Shown piece after piece: positions 51,905 through 60,859 of a stretch of DNA of 64,000 nt; the stretch's first letter is position 1; each line of letters starts with the position of its first letter. The translations under genes and the position numbers were made by a program. The notes beneath the pieces were generated by a model, which searched no databases, had not been told where the DNA came from, and was given only the letters and a program-made list of their open reading frames with translations. Location: positions 103,151 to 167,150 of the forward strand of contig NZ_LMDF01000001.1 of NCBI RefSeq assembly GCF_001425745.1. Direction: 5' to 3'. Source of the DNA: Caulobacter sp. Root343 (GTDB taxonomy: Bacteria > Pseudomonadota > Alphaproteobacteria > Caulobacterales > Caulobacteraceae).

Positions 51905-52510
51905 TTACTCCGCTGCCGCCGCGGCCCGCGCCGGCATGTAGATCGAGCGCTTCGGCGTGCTCATCACCCGTTGCAACATCGGCTCGAAAGCCTCCAGCGG
52001 CATCGACTTGAAGCTGGGATCGAAGGCTTCCTGGTCGTAGACGTGGCAGAACTTGGCCGTGTGCTCGAAGTCCGGATGGCCGCGGAACTGGTCGCGCATG
52101 TCGCGATCCAGGCCCAGGTGGTGGAAGAAGTAATAGCCCTGGAAAATGGCGTGATGGGCCACCATCCAGTGGTTCCGCTCCGACACGAAGGGCTGCAGGA
52201 TCGCCGCGCCGATGTCGGCGTGATTGCGTGGGCCCAGGATGTCGCCGATGTCGTGCAGCAGGGCGCAGACGACATATTCCTCGTCCTCGCCGGCCTGGTG
52301 GGCGCGGGTCGCGGTCTGCAAGCTGTGCTCCAGCCGGTCGATGGCGAAGCCGCCGCAGTCGCCGCGCAGCAGGCCCAGGTGGGCGATCAGCCGGGTCGGC
52401 AGCTCGCGGCCGAACTCCACCGAAGCCCCGGCGATGATCGCCCAGTCCTGCGGCGTGCCGTCGACCATGGCGTGGAACTGGGCGCGCGGATGATCCTCGC
52501 CGTCGGCCAT
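51905..52510 (-). CDS. HD-domain phosphohydrolase-like protein (PhnZ-like)
   Basis: 201 residues from the ATG at 52510 (GGGGAGAG upstream). HD metal-binding pattern: RLEHSLQTATRAHQAGEDEE, ALLHDIGDILGPRNHADIGA (the HD pair) and HWMVAHHAIFQGYYFFHHLG, as in the myo-inositol oxygenase/PhnZ-related HD group. Members hydrolyse phosphates or oxidise phosphonates with a di-iron centre; which one applies here is uncertain. The longer frame to 52681 runs into the tRNA gene. Confidence 0.83.
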   Translation of the reverse strand: MADGEDHPRAQFHAMVDGTPQDWAIIAGASVEFGRELPTRLIAHLGLLRGDCGGFAIDRLEHSLQTATRAHQAGEDEEYVVCALLHDIGDILGPRNHADIGAAILQPFVSERNHWMVAHHAIFQGYYFFHHLGLDRDMRDQFRGHPDFEHTAKFCHVYDQEAFDPSFKSMPLEAFEPMLQRVMSTPKRSIYMPARAAAAAE

Positions 52511-52593
52511 GGCGTTCTCTCCCCAACGTCTGTTTGAGCGATCGTGCGCCGGAAGCAGGGAGGCGTCAACGCAGAGGAGGAGGGAAGAGACCT

Positions 52594-52668
52594 TGGAGCG
52601 GGCGGGGGGAATCGAACCCCCGACATTCAGCTTGGGAAGCTGACGTTCTACCTCTGAACTACGCCCGC
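52594..52668 (-). tRNA. tRNA-Gly (anticodon CCC)
   Basis: Complete cloverleaf on the minus strand: acceptor GCGGGCG/CGCCCGC, D arm GTTC-AGAGGTA-GAAC, anticodon stem TCAGC/GCTGA with loop TTCCCAA (anticodon CCC), T arm GGGGG-TTCGATT-CCCCC. U at the discriminator and CCA encoded. 75 nt with CCA. Confidence 0.95.
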
Positions 52669-52793
52669 CAAAGGGACGCACCGTTTAGCCCGCCTCGGGC
52701 GGCTACTCAAGCGGCCGATGCGGCGTCTTGATTTTCGCGGCAAGCTTGACCTCTAGTGGCGCGTATCGGGGCGCCAATTTCAGGTAGAGTCGC

Positions 52794-54776
52794 ATGTCGA
52801 GAGTTTCGTACGGGCTGGTCGCGGGACTGGCCTTCTCAGCGTTGGCGCCGGCCGTCCAGGCGGAGCCGTCCGCGGCCGCCAAGGCCTTCGGCGCGCGCGA
52901 GAGGGTGGTGGACGCCAGCATGTCGCCCGACGGCAAGTCGGTCGCCCTGGTGCAGGCCCTGGCGAACGGACAGGCCACCGCGCTGTTCGTGGCCCCGCTC
53001 GACGGGTCGAGCCAGCCCAAGCCGATCCTGACGTCGAGCGGCAATCCCGATCGGGTCACCGATTGCGGCTGGGTTTCGAACACGCGCCTGGCCTGCAACA
53101 TTTACATGCTGCTGGTGCGTGACGCCCGCAAGCTGGGTTTCTCGCGCCTGGCGGCCCTCAATGCCGACGGAAGCAAGGTGGTGGAGCTGAGCGCCCGCAC
53201 CCGCAATTTCGCCTGGAGTTATCAGCAGTCCGGCGGCGGCGTGATCGACTGGCTCGCCGACGACGCTTCCGGCGCGGTGCTGATGACCCGCAACTATGCC
53301 GAGGAGGGCACCACCGGAACGCTGCTGGGCAACCAGCGCGAGGGCGTGGGCGTGGAGCGGGTCGACAGCACCACCTTGGCCCGCACGCCGGTGGAGCCGC
53401 CGCGCGGCGACGCGGTGGAGTTCATCTCCGACCAGCATGGCGCGGTCCGGATCGTCGGCCAGCAGCCCAGGACCAATGTCGGCTACAGCACCGCGCGGGT
53501 GAACTATTCCTATCGTCCCGCCGGCGGTGGGGCGTGGACCGCGCTCAGCACCTATGATGACGACGCCCACACCGGCTTCGCGCCCGTCGCCGTCGACCGT
53601 GACCTCAACGCCGCCTACGGCTACGAGTGGGTGAACGGCCGCCAGGCGGTGGTGCGCGTCAGCCTGGATGGAACGCTGAAGCGCGAAGTGCTGCTCGCCC
53701 GCGACGACGTGGATGTCGACAGGCTGATCCGCATCGGCCGCGACCGGCGCGTGGTCGGGGCCAGCTACGCCACCGAGAAGCGCCAAGCGGTGTTCTTCGA
53801 CCCGGCGCTGCAAGGATTGGCCAACGCCTTGTCGAAAGCGCTGCCGGGTCATCCCGGCGTTCACTTCGTCGACGCCAGCCAGGACGGCGCGCGCCTGCTG
53901 CTGTGGGCCGGCAGCGACGTCGATCCCGGCCGCTACTACCTGTTCGACAAGACCGCCAAGAAGCTCAGCGAGGTCATGCCCGACCGACCCGAGCTGGACG
54001 CGTTCAAGCTCTCGCCGGTGCAGCCGGTCAGCTACAAGGCCGCCGACGGGACCATGGTGCCGGCCTATCTGACCCTGCCGCCGGGAAGCGACGGCAAGAA
54101 CCTGCCGGCGATCGTGTTGCCGCACGGCGGACCCAGTTCGCGCGACGAGTGGGGCTTCGACTGGCTGGCCCAGTTCTTCGCCCACCAGGGCTATGCGGTC
54201 CTGCAGCCCAACTATCGGGGCTCGAGCGGCTATGGCGAGGCCTGGTTCCAGAAGAACGGCTTCCAGTCCTGGAAGACGGCCATTGGCGACGTCAACGACG
54301 CCGGCCGCTGGCTGACGGCCCAGGGCATCGCCGCGCCGGGCAAGCTGGCCATCGTCGGCTGGTCGTACGGCGGCTACGCGGCGCTGCAGTCGTCGGTGCT
54401 GGACCCGGATCTCTTCAAGGCCATCGTCGCCGTGGCGCCGGTTACCGACCTCGACGCGCTGCGGGAAGAGCGGCGGGTGTTCACGGACTACAAGATCACC
54501 GACGCCTTCATCGGACGGGGCTCGCACGTGAAGGAGGGCTCGCCGGCCCAGAACGCGGACCGGATCAAGGCGCCGGTGCTGATGTTCCACGGCGACGACG
54601 ATTCAAACGTCCGCATCGGCGAGTCTCGCCTGATGCTCTCACGGCTGAAGGCGGCGGGTCGCAAGGCCGAGCTCGTCGAGTTCCCGGGCCTGGATCATCA
54701 GCTGAACGACGCCGCCGCCCGCGCGACCCTGCTCGACAGGGCCGACGCGTTCCTGAAGGCGGCGCTCGGGCTCTAG
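52794..54776 (+). CDS. S9-family prolyl oligopeptidase-like peptidase
   Basis: 660 residues with signal peptide (VSYGLVAGLAFSALAPAVQA). N-terminal beta-propeller (about 30-390, SPDGKSVALVQAL etc.) and C-terminal alpha/beta-hydrolase domain: IVLPHGGPSSRDEWGFDWLA, NYRGSSGYGEAWFQ, nucleophile Ser in GWSYGGYAALQS, Asp in FHGDDDSNVRIGES, His in GLDHQLND. It cleaves small peptides, here probably in the periplasm. Substrate specificity (dipeptidyl, acylaminoacyl) cannot be told. Confidence 0.93.
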   Translation: MSRVSYGLVAGLAFSALAPAVQAEPSAAAKAFGARERVVDASMSPDGKSVALVQALANGQATALFVAPLDGSSQPKPILTSSGNPDRVTDCGWVSNTRLACNIYMLLVRDARKLGFSRLAALNADGSKVVELSARTRNFAWSYQQSGGGVIDWLADDASGAVLMTRNYAEEGTTGTLLGNQREGVGVERVDSTTLARTPVEPPRGDAVEFISDQHGAVRIVGQQPRTNVGYSTARVNYSYRPAGGGAWTALSTYDDDAHTGFAPVAVDRDLNAAYGYEWVNGRQAVVRVSLDGTLKREVLLARDDVDVDRLIRIGRDRRVVGASYATEKRQAVFFDPALQGLANALSKALPGHPGVHFVDASQDGARLLLWAGSDVDPGRYYLFDKTAKKLSEVMPDRPELDAFKLSPVQPVSYKAADGTMVPAYLTLPPGSDGKNLPAIVLPHGGPSSRDEWGFDWLAQFFAHQGYAVLQPNYRGSSGYGEAWFQKNGFQSWKTAIGDVNDAGRWLTAQGIAAPGKLAIVGWSYGGYAALQSSVLDPDLFKAIVAVAPVTDLDALREERRVFTDYKITDAFIGRGSHVKEGSPAQNADRIKAPVLMFHGDDDSNVRIGESRLMLSRLKAAGRKAELVEFPGLDHQLNDAAARATLLDRADAFLKAALGL

Positions 54777-54812
54777 GGTCGTACTCAACTAAAGTTTTGA
54801 GATCCCAAATCA

Positions 54813-54928
54813 GTGTCATCCCGGAAGCCTCGCAGAGGCTATCCGGGACCCAGGGGCCAAGCGCAATGCGGCGGCCCCTGGGTCCCGGCTCTACGGCCCG
54901 CTATGCGGTCCTTCGGCCGGGATGACAC
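54813..54928. repeat. Composite palindromic repeat with nested inverted arms
   Basis: GTGTCATCCCGG (54813-54824) is inverted perfectly at 54917-54928. Inside, CCGGGACCCAGGGGCC (54843-54858) is inverted perfectly at 54873-54888. The unit fills most of the gap between convergent genes (54777-54957). It differs in sequence from the other repeat families in this window. Confidence 0.8.
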
Positions 54929-54957
54929 CGAAAATTTGCTGCAATTGAGTCCGGTTC

Positions 54958-56016
54958 CTAGCCCTTCGCCAACTCCAACGCCTTGTCCAGCGCCTGCTCC
55001 GCCGGCACGGCGACGTCGGGCTGAATGCCGACGCCTTCCCAATCCCAGTCGGTGTCCGGGTCGAAGGTCCGGCCGACGGGGATGAAGGCGGCCAGGCCCG
55101 CGCCCAGGGATTCGAAGCCGCCGAAGTGGTTGGCCCCGCCGGTGTGCTCGCCGACCAGGGTGGCGCGGTGGGTGCGCTTGAAGGCCAGGGCCAAGTGCTC
55201 GGCGGCCGAGCCGGTGCGGGTCGAGGTGAGATAGAACACCTTGGCGTCGCGCAGGCGGGTCTCGGCGTTCGGCGTCACCCAGTGCTCGCGGCGATGCACG
55301 CCCTTGGGCGCGCTGACCGGACGCATGTTGGGATCTTCCCGCGTCGGGTCGCCTCGGGCGTCGACGACGGACTGGGCCATGTCCATGCCGACCAGCCGCG
55401 TTGGCTGGGCGTAGAGGTAGGGCAGGATGACGTTCATCTCGGCCGGGCCGCCGCCGCGATGGGTGCGGGCGTCGAAGATGATCGCCTTGGCGTCCACATG
55501 TTCCTTCATGAAGGTGTCCAGCGTCGCCAAGGTCTCGGGCGAGCCGTCGAACATGTTGAACTTGATGTAGGCGACGCCGTCGGCGAGCCACTTGGGATCC
55601 TCGATCGCGGGCGGCCGCGGCCCGCCGCCAGGACCGGGACCCGGGCCGATGCGCATGCGCCGGGGACCCGCGCCGGGTCCGCCCTCGGGACCGCCCGGCG
55701 CCACCCGCAGATGGTTGTCCGGATGCACCGCCCTCAGGTCGTCGGTCAGGCGCTTGGCCAGAACGGCGGGGTCGGTGATCTGGGCGTAGGCGGCCTTGTT
55801 GGCCCGCAGCATCGCCGCGTATTGCTTGCCGTACGCCGGCTCGACATAGGCGGTCTCCAGCTTGCCAGCCAGGCTATCGACCGCCGCCGCGTAGTCGGCC
55901 GGCGAGGCGGTGGCCGGCGCGAGGGCAGGCGGCGGGGCCGGCTCCTGGGCCACGGCCAGGTGGAATGGGGCGAGGGCCAGGCTAGCCCCGATCGCGATGA
56001 CCAAATTGCGCCGCAC
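54958..56016 (-). CDS. S41-family (tail-specific protease-like) peptidase
   Basis: 352 residues from a GTG at 56016 (AAGGAGAT upstream). Signal peptide (IAIGASLALAPFHLAVAQ). S41B-type core: GVAYIKFNMFDGSPETLATL, AIIFDARTHRGGGPAEMNVI, catalytic Ser in TRTGSAAEHLALAFK (S-A-A-E rather than the Ctp Ser-Lys), and LVGEHTGGANHFGG. A Gly/Pro-rich insert (about 108-135) is unusual. Probably periplasmic peptidase. Divergent from the CadC-like regulator with only 48 bp between, suggesting joint control. Confidence 0.87.
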   Translation of the reverse strand: MRRNLVIAIGASLALAPFHLAVAQEPAPPPALAPATASPADYAAAVDSLAGKLETAYVEPAYGKQYAAMLRANKAAYAQITDPAVLAKRLTDDLRAVHPDNHLRVAPGGPEGGPGAGPRRMRIGPGPGPGGGPRPPAIEDPKWLADGVAYIKFNMFDGSPETLATLDTFMKEHVDAKAIIFDARTHRGGGPAEMNVILPYLYAQPTRLVGMDMAQSVVDARGDPTREDPNMRPVSAPKGVHRREHWVTPNAETRLRDAKVFYLTSTRTGSAAEHLALAFKRTHRATLVGEHTGGANHFGGFESLGAGLAAFIPVGRTFDPDTDWDWEGVGIQPDVAVPAEQALDKALELAKG

Positions 56017-56064
56017 AGTTCATCTCCTTATGCGTGAACGGACGCATGGGGAGACGATCGGCGC

Positions 56065-56727
56065 GTGGAAGTCCTGACGGAAAGCTCTCGGAAAGCTGAA
56101 CTATGCCGACCCCGTCCCCGGATGGCGTTCGGCGAGGTGTCGATCGACGTCGAGAGCCGTCGTGTCCGGGCCCCTTCGGGGGCCAGCAACCTGGAGCCGC
56201 GCGTCTTCGACCTGCTGCTGACCCTGGTCGAGCGGCCCGGCCTGACCGCCTCGCGTGATCACCTGATCGAGACGGTGTGGGGCGAGGTCGATGGCTCCGA
56301 CGAGGCGCTGAGCCAGGCGGTGGCCAAGCTGCGCCGCGCCCTGGGCGACGACGCCCGCGCGCCGCGCTTCATCGAGACCGTGCCCAAGCTGGGCTATCGC
56401 TGGATCTTCGAGGAGCCGCCCGGCTCCAGTCCGCCCGCGCCGCGATGGGCGCTGGGGCCGGCCTGGGTGGCGGCCAGCGCCGCTCTGGCCATCGTCGTCG
56501 GCGGGGCGGGCGGCGTCGGCGCCTATGCCTGGGTCAAGGCGGCCGAGCCGCGCAAGTTCGAGATCCGCAAGATCCGCATGCAGCGTACGGCCGACGGCCG
56601 CTGCTTGAAGCAGGTCCAGGTGATCCGCGGCGAGGGCAAACCCTCGCCGGCCCAGGAGGCGCCGCCCAAGCCGTCGTCGCCCGGCTGCGCGCCGCCCGAG
56701 ATCCCGCGGGAGTTCGTCCAGCGCTGA
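56065..56727 (+). CDS. CadC/ToxR-like membrane transcriptional regulator
   Basis: 220 residues (GTG at 56065; ATG at 56122 possible). N-terminal OmpR-type winged helix (about 20-115: LEPRVFDLLLTLVERPGLTA, LSQAVAKLRRALGDDAR, FIETVPKLGYRW). One membrane helix (about 130-158, LGPAWVAASAALAIVVGGAG). The periplasmic tail of ~60 residues has two Cys (GRCLKQ, SPGCAPP) that could form a redox or binding element. It should regulate a target by sensing a periplasmic signal; the divergent S41 peptidase gene is a candidate target (inference). Confidence 0.87.
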   Translation: MEVLTESSRKAELCRPRPRMAFGEVSIDVESRRVRAPSGASNLEPRVFDLLLTLVERPGLTASRDHLIETVWGEVDGSDEALSQAVAKLRRALGDDARAPRFIETVPKLGYRWIFEEPPGSSPPAPRWALGPAWVAASAALAIVVGGAGGVGAYAWVKAAEPRKFEIRKIRMQRTADGRCLKQVQVIRGEGKPSPAQEAPPKPSSPGCAPPEIPREFVQR

Positions 56728-56737
56728 GGCCGCGAGC

Positions 56738-58600
56738 CTACCGCGCCGTGTCGTCGAGGAAGGCCGACGCCCAGACCAGCGGGGCGTTCCAGTTGATCGC
56801 CACCTCGTTCTGGGTGAAGGCGCGGTAGTCGTCGGTCCAGCAGGTCTGGGGCCGGCACGCGCCCTTCATGTCCTTGGCCACCGTATCGCCCATGCTGGTC
56901 GAGTTGGGGCCGCCCGAGAGCACGCCGGCCGGCGGTTCGGGATAGGCCGGATCGGCCTGATGCGCCCAGAAGCGATGGTGCGGATGGCGCATCGCCCGCG
57001 CGCCGAAGCCGGTGACGTAGGAGCGGTCCAGCGGATTGCGGCCCAGGACATAGTCCATGGCGTCCACCGCGCCGTAGCGGTAGGCGATCTCGCCGGTGAA
57101 GTCGTGGGCCAGGCCCAGCACCAGGACCCGGTTCAGCACCGACGCGTTCGAGCCCCACGGATAGCCGGGCGAGGCATAGGGCAGGGCGTAGCCCTGGCTG
57201 ATGTCGTCGGACAGGTACTTGCCGGCGCTGGCCGTGAGGTTGGCGCGAGCTTCCGCGACCTCCGCCGGTTTCAAGCCGTTGGGCGCGAGGGCCAGGGTGA
57301 TCGTGCCCAGGGCGCCGACCGAGCCCCAACTGATGTCGCCGGTCGGCCGCGCGCCGGCGGTCGGCGAGGCCAGGAACAGCGGCGAGGCGCGCAGGGCCTT
57401 CTCGTACGGGGCCTCGCTGGTCGTGGCGTAGAGCTCGGCGGCGGCCCAGTAGGCCTCGTCCGTCAGCTCGCCGTCGCCATAGCCGCCGCTGCCGGTGAAC
57501 GGGCCGATGGCGTAGATGTCGGGATGGGCCTGCGCGGCGGCGAAGGCGCGGCGGGCGGCGTCCAGGCATTTGGCCGAGAAGGCCGGGTCGATGGTCTTCC
57601 ACACCCGCGCGGCCTGAGCGGCGACGGCGGCCAGGTTCAGGGTCGCGCCGGTGGTCGGATAGTAGAGATAGCGCACCTGCTTGTCGTCGGCCGGGGCGGT
57701 CGGCAGGCCGGTCCAGTAACGGTCGGCGATCTTCTGGTGGGCCATGCCCGAGGCGTCGATCGGCGTGAGTTTCAGCTTGCCGCCCGAGGGCGTCTGCTTG
57801 CCGACGGGAACCTGCAGCGTCTTGCCCTGCGGGATCTGCATGGCCAGCAGGAAGGTCAGCTCGAAGCGGGCCTCGTCCAGGATGTCGGGAACGCCGTTGG
57901 CGTTTTCCGGCAGGGCTTGCGAGCCGTCCCCCAGAGCCTTCAGCGCCGCCTGGCGCTTGAGCACGGCGGCGCGCTCATAGGCGTTGACCAGGGTCCAGAC
58001 CGAGATCCCGCCGTTGACGACGTACTTGCCGTGGTCGCCGGCGTCGTACCAGCCGGCGCTGGCGTCCAGCATGTAGTCGCAGCCCGGCCAGACCTGGCCG
58101 CGCTCGTCGGCCTGGTCGAAGCAGGTGGCCTTGTCCGGAGCGTGACCGGCGGGGCGGGCCAGGTTCGGGCGCTCGACGAAGCGCGCCTCGATCGGGACGC
58201 TGGCGCGCTGCTGGTAGAAGAACGAGAGGGCCGCGCGGGTCAGCTTGCCGTCCGGCTTGGCGCGCAGGGCGAAGGGGCGGCTCTCGGCCGCGCCGACCTT
58301 CAGGCGATAGCCGTCGCCGGCCGCACGGAAGCTCGAGAAGTCGATCTGGTGGACGTGCTCACCCGAGGCGGCGTCGTCGCCGAACACCTTCGTCTTGCCT
58401 TGAGCGGCCACGGCGCCTGACGCGTTCAGCAGGGTCCAGTCCAGCGGCGTGGTCGAAGGATCGGCCAGCACGGCGCGCTTGGGGCCCACGGCCTCGAGGC
58501 CCGTCTGGTTCAGGCGGATCTGGCGAGGCGCGTCGTCGGCGTAGGCGGCGCTGGTCAGGGCCAGCAGCGAAACAAGGGACAGAGCGGCCGGACGGATCAT
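56738..58600 (-). CDS. Exported family 9 glycoside hydrolase (endoglucanase-like)
   Basis: 620 residues from the ATG at 58600 (GAGGAAA upstream). Signal peptide (ALSLVSLLALTSAAYA), an Ig-like CelD N-terminal domain (about 25-110), and the GH9 (alpha/alpha)6 barrel. Catalytic base region SAGWYDAGDHGKYVVNGG; the His motif RHPHHRFWAH; and the general acid Glu in NEVAINWNAPLVWASAF. Role: hydrolysis of beta-1,4-glucans or related glucosaminides. Cellulose breakdown would fit nutrient scavenging. Convergent with the CadC-like gene. Confidence 0.92.
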   Translation of the reverse strand: MIRPAALSLVSLLALTSAAYADDAPRQIRLNQTGLEAVGPKRAVLADPSTTPLDWTLLNASGAVAAQGKTKVFGDDAASGEHVHQIDFSSFRAAGDGYRLKVGAAESRPFALRAKPDGKLTRAALSFFYQQRASVPIEARFVERPNLARPAGHAPDKATCFDQADERGQVWPGCDYMLDASAGWYDAGDHGKYVVNGGISVWTLVNAYERAAVLKRQAALKALGDGSQALPENANGVPDILDEARFELTFLLAMQIPQGKTLQVPVGKQTPSGGKLKLTPIDASGMAHQKIADRYWTGLPTAPADDKQVRYLYYPTTGATLNLAAVAAQAARVWKTIDPAFSAKCLDAARRAFAAAQAHPDIYAIGPFTGSGGYGDGELTDEAYWAAAELYATTSEAPYEKALRASPLFLASPTAGARPTGDISWGSVGALGTITLALAPNGLKPAEVAEARANLTASAGKYLSDDISQGYALPYASPGYPWGSNASVLNRVLVLGLAHDFTGEIAYRYGAVDAMDYVLGRNPLDRSYVTGFGARAMRHPHHRFWAHQADPAYPEPPAGVLSGGPNSTSMGDTVAKDMKGACRPQTCWTDDYRAFTQNEVAINWNAPLVWASAFLDDTAR

Positions 58601-58772
58601 CAAGGTTTCCTCGCCGGCGCGTCGGACGCGCGCCTTGGTCGTGAAGCTAGCGGCAAGAAGACAGCGTTGTCACTAGCTTTGTTACCGTTATCTTTTAGGC
58701 GTCGCCGCTGTCGTCTGGACACCGGTGTCAGGCGGCGTAAGACAAGACAAACGAGAATTCCGGGAGGATGCC

Positions 58773-60329
58773 ATGCTCAACCGCCGCCAAGCCCTGAGAG
58801 GCGTCGCCGCCGGCGGTGCGCTGCTGGCGGCCGGTCCGGTCCTGGCGCGAGACGGAGGGGATGCGGCGCTCAAAACCTTGCTGGATAAGCTGGCCAAGGG
58901 CGGTCCGGCGGCCGAACGGCTGGCGGCGCTGAAGACCTTTCCCGCCGAGGGCCTGTCGCCGAACGCGCGCCTGGACCGCGACTCGGTTCTCCAGGCCTTC
59001 GAGACCGAGGCCGAGATCGTCCGCCGCTTCCCGTTCGGAGCAGGGCCGGGCTCACCCTATGTCGTCACCACCCGCGCCGGAGCGTGGCTGAAGACCGCCG
59101 ATGCCGTGAAGGCCGGCGGCGACGCTCCGTCCGCCCTGGTCGCCAAGCTGGACGCCGAAACCGACAAGCTCCGCGCCGACGCCGCCCTGGGCGTCATCCC
59201 GCCGGCCTTCGTGATCGACAAGGTCGCGGCGGGCCTGGCCAAGGCGGCCGCAGGCGCGCCGGCTGACCTCGGCGCGGCTTTGGGCCGCCAGAGCCAGGCG
59301 TTGGTCGCCCTCAGGCCCAAGGCTGGCGAAGGCGCGGGCGTGCGCTTCAAGGACGCCCAGGCCTACTACGAACTGGTGCTGAAGCTGAACCTCGGCATGG
59401 CGATCACGCCGGCCGAGGCGCACGCGCGCGGCCTGGAGGCCGCCCGGATGTTCAGCGCGCGGGCCGACAGGCTGCTACGAGCGCGGGGGCTGACGAAAGG
59501 CGCGGTCGGCGCCCGGCTGGCGGTGCTGTCGCGTGATCCGCGCTGGCTCTACAGCGACGACGACGCCGGCCGCGACAGGCTGGTGGCCGACATGAACGTC
59601 TGGCTGGAGAAGGCCAAGGCGCGGCTTCCCCGGTCGTTCGGCGCGGTTCCGCCCGGGACGCTGACGGCCCGGATCTCGCGGATGTCGCGGGCCGACGAGG
59701 CGGCCGCCCGCCAGGGCTATCGCGACGCGCCCAGCTTCGACGGCAAGCGGCCGGGGGCCTATTTCGTCGACCTCGCCGCCATTCGCAGCCGGCCCAGCTG
59801 GACCCTGCCCAGCGTCGTCCATCATGAGAGCGTGCCCGGCCACATGCTGCAGATCCCGATGGAGGAAGGCTCCGGCGCGCATCCGCTGCGCAGTCGAGTG
59901 GCCTGTCCCGGCTTCGTCGAGGGCTGGGCGATCTATGCCGAGCAGGTCGCCGACGAGGAGGGCGCCTTCGCCGGCGATCCGCTGTCGGAGCTGGGATACG
60001 TGCAGTGGATGCTGTTCCGCGCCGGCCGCCTGACAGTCGACACGGGGATGCACGCCAAGGGCTGGACGCGCGCCAAGGCCGAGGCCTGGTTCGCCGACCT
60101 GCAAGGTCCGCCGCCGGTGTTCGCGCCGATCGCCCAGGACGTCGAACGCGCCGCGATCGGCCCGGGCGGCCAGGCCGGCCAGGGGCTGGCCTGGCTGGAG
60201 CTGGTCCGCCTGCGCGAAGCGGCCCGCCGGCGCCAGGGCCACGACTTCGACCTCAAGGCCTTCCACGACACGGTGCTGTGGCCGGGGACCCTGCCGCTGG
60301 CGACGCAGCGCGCCCGAGTGCTCGGCTGA
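58773..60329 (+). CDS. DUF885 metallopeptidase-like protein
   Basis: 518 residues from the ATG at 58773, where a twin-Arg-type signal NRRQALRGVAAGGALLAAGP begins (RR-x-A-L). DUF885 core: the zinc motif HHESVPGHMLQ (H-E-x-x-x-G-H) near residue 350, then FVEGWAIYAEQVADEE. Family members are M32-like carboxypeptidases of unknown substrate. Envelope location is implied by the signal. Divergent from the GH9 gene. Confidence 0.88.
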   Translation: MLNRRQALRGVAAGGALLAAGPVLARDGGDAALKTLLDKLAKGGPAAERLAALKTFPAEGLSPNARLDRDSVLQAFETEAEIVRRFPFGAGPGSPYVVTTRAGAWLKTADAVKAGGDAPSALVAKLDAETDKLRADAALGVIPPAFVIDKVAAGLAKAAAGAPADLGAALGRQSQALVALRPKAGEGAGVRFKDAQAYYELVLKLNLGMAITPAEAHARGLEAARMFSARADRLLRARGLTKGAVGARLAVLSRDPRWLYSDDDAGRDRLVADMNVWLEKAKARLPRSFGAVPPGTLTARISRMSRADEAAARQGYRDAPSFDGKRPGAYFVDLAAIRSRPSWTLPSVVHHESVPGHMLQIPMEEGSGAHPLRSRVACPGFVEGWAIYAEQVADEEGAFAGDPLSELGYVQWMLFRAGRLTVDTGMHAKGWTRAKAEAWFADLQGPPPVFAPIAQDVERAAIGPGGQAGQGLAWLELVRLREAARRRQGHDFDLKAFHDTVLWPGTLPLATQRARVLG

Positions 60330-60333
60330 AACG

Positions 60334-60365
60334 AAAAACGCCGCCCGAGACGATCGGGCGGCGTT
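60334..60365 (-). terminator. Rho-independent terminator of the EF-hand gene
   Basis: Perfect 12-bp stem AACGCCGCCCGA / TCGGGCGGCGTT with a 5-nt loop; the A-run on the plus side gives UUUUU on the minus strand. It may also serve the convergent DUF885 gene, though that side has only two T. Confidence 0.85.
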
Positions 60366-60387
60366 CGAAGCGGCTCCTAGGGAGCGC

Positions 60388-60735
60388 CTAGTTTTGCGGC
60401 GGGGCGCCTTCCGGCGGCGGGGAGCCTCCGGGGGGCGGGAAGCCTTGCTGCATGCGACGGGCGCGCATCTGTTCGAAGGCCGTCTTCAGCTCCGCGATCG
60501 TGATCTTGCCGTCCTTGTCGGCGTCGATCATGGCGAAGCGATCTTCCGGACGGCCAGCGCCGGTCCATTCGGCCTTGTCGACGACGCCGTCGGCATTGGT
60601 GTCCCAGCGCTTGAGCATGTCTTCCGGCGACGGCATCTGGCGCGGCGCGCCGGGCGGCGGGCCTTCCTGGGCCAGGGCGGCGCCGGCGGCCAGCGTGGTG
60701 AGGCAAGCGAGCGCGACGATGAGCGTGCGGCGCAT
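60388..60735 (-). CDS. Exported EF-hand calcium-binding protein
   Basis: 115 residues. Signal peptide (LIVALACLTTLAAGAALAQ), two canonical EF-hand loops DTNADGVVDKAEW and DADKDGKITIAEL, and a Gly/Pro-rich tail (FPPPGGSPPPEGAPPQN). It should bind two calcium ions in the periplasm; role unknown. It lies just beyond the third TonB receptor gene on the same strand, about 120 bp apart. Confidence 0.9.
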   Translation of the reverse strand: MRRTLIVALACLTTLAAGAALAQEGPPPGAPRQMPSPEDMLKRWDTNADGVVDKAEWTGAGRPEDRFAMIDADKDGKITIAELKTAFEQMRARRMQQGFPPPGGSPPPEGAPPQN

Positions 60736-60859
60736 AGAGGGGTTTCCTTCCGGGGTGATGTCCCTGATCGCCTCTTCGGCCCGAATTGTTGCGGGCTGAT
60801 TTCGCGATTGCGGCGGGAACGGGCGGGCCCCCGATCGGAGGAGCCCGCCCTTCGCCAGG

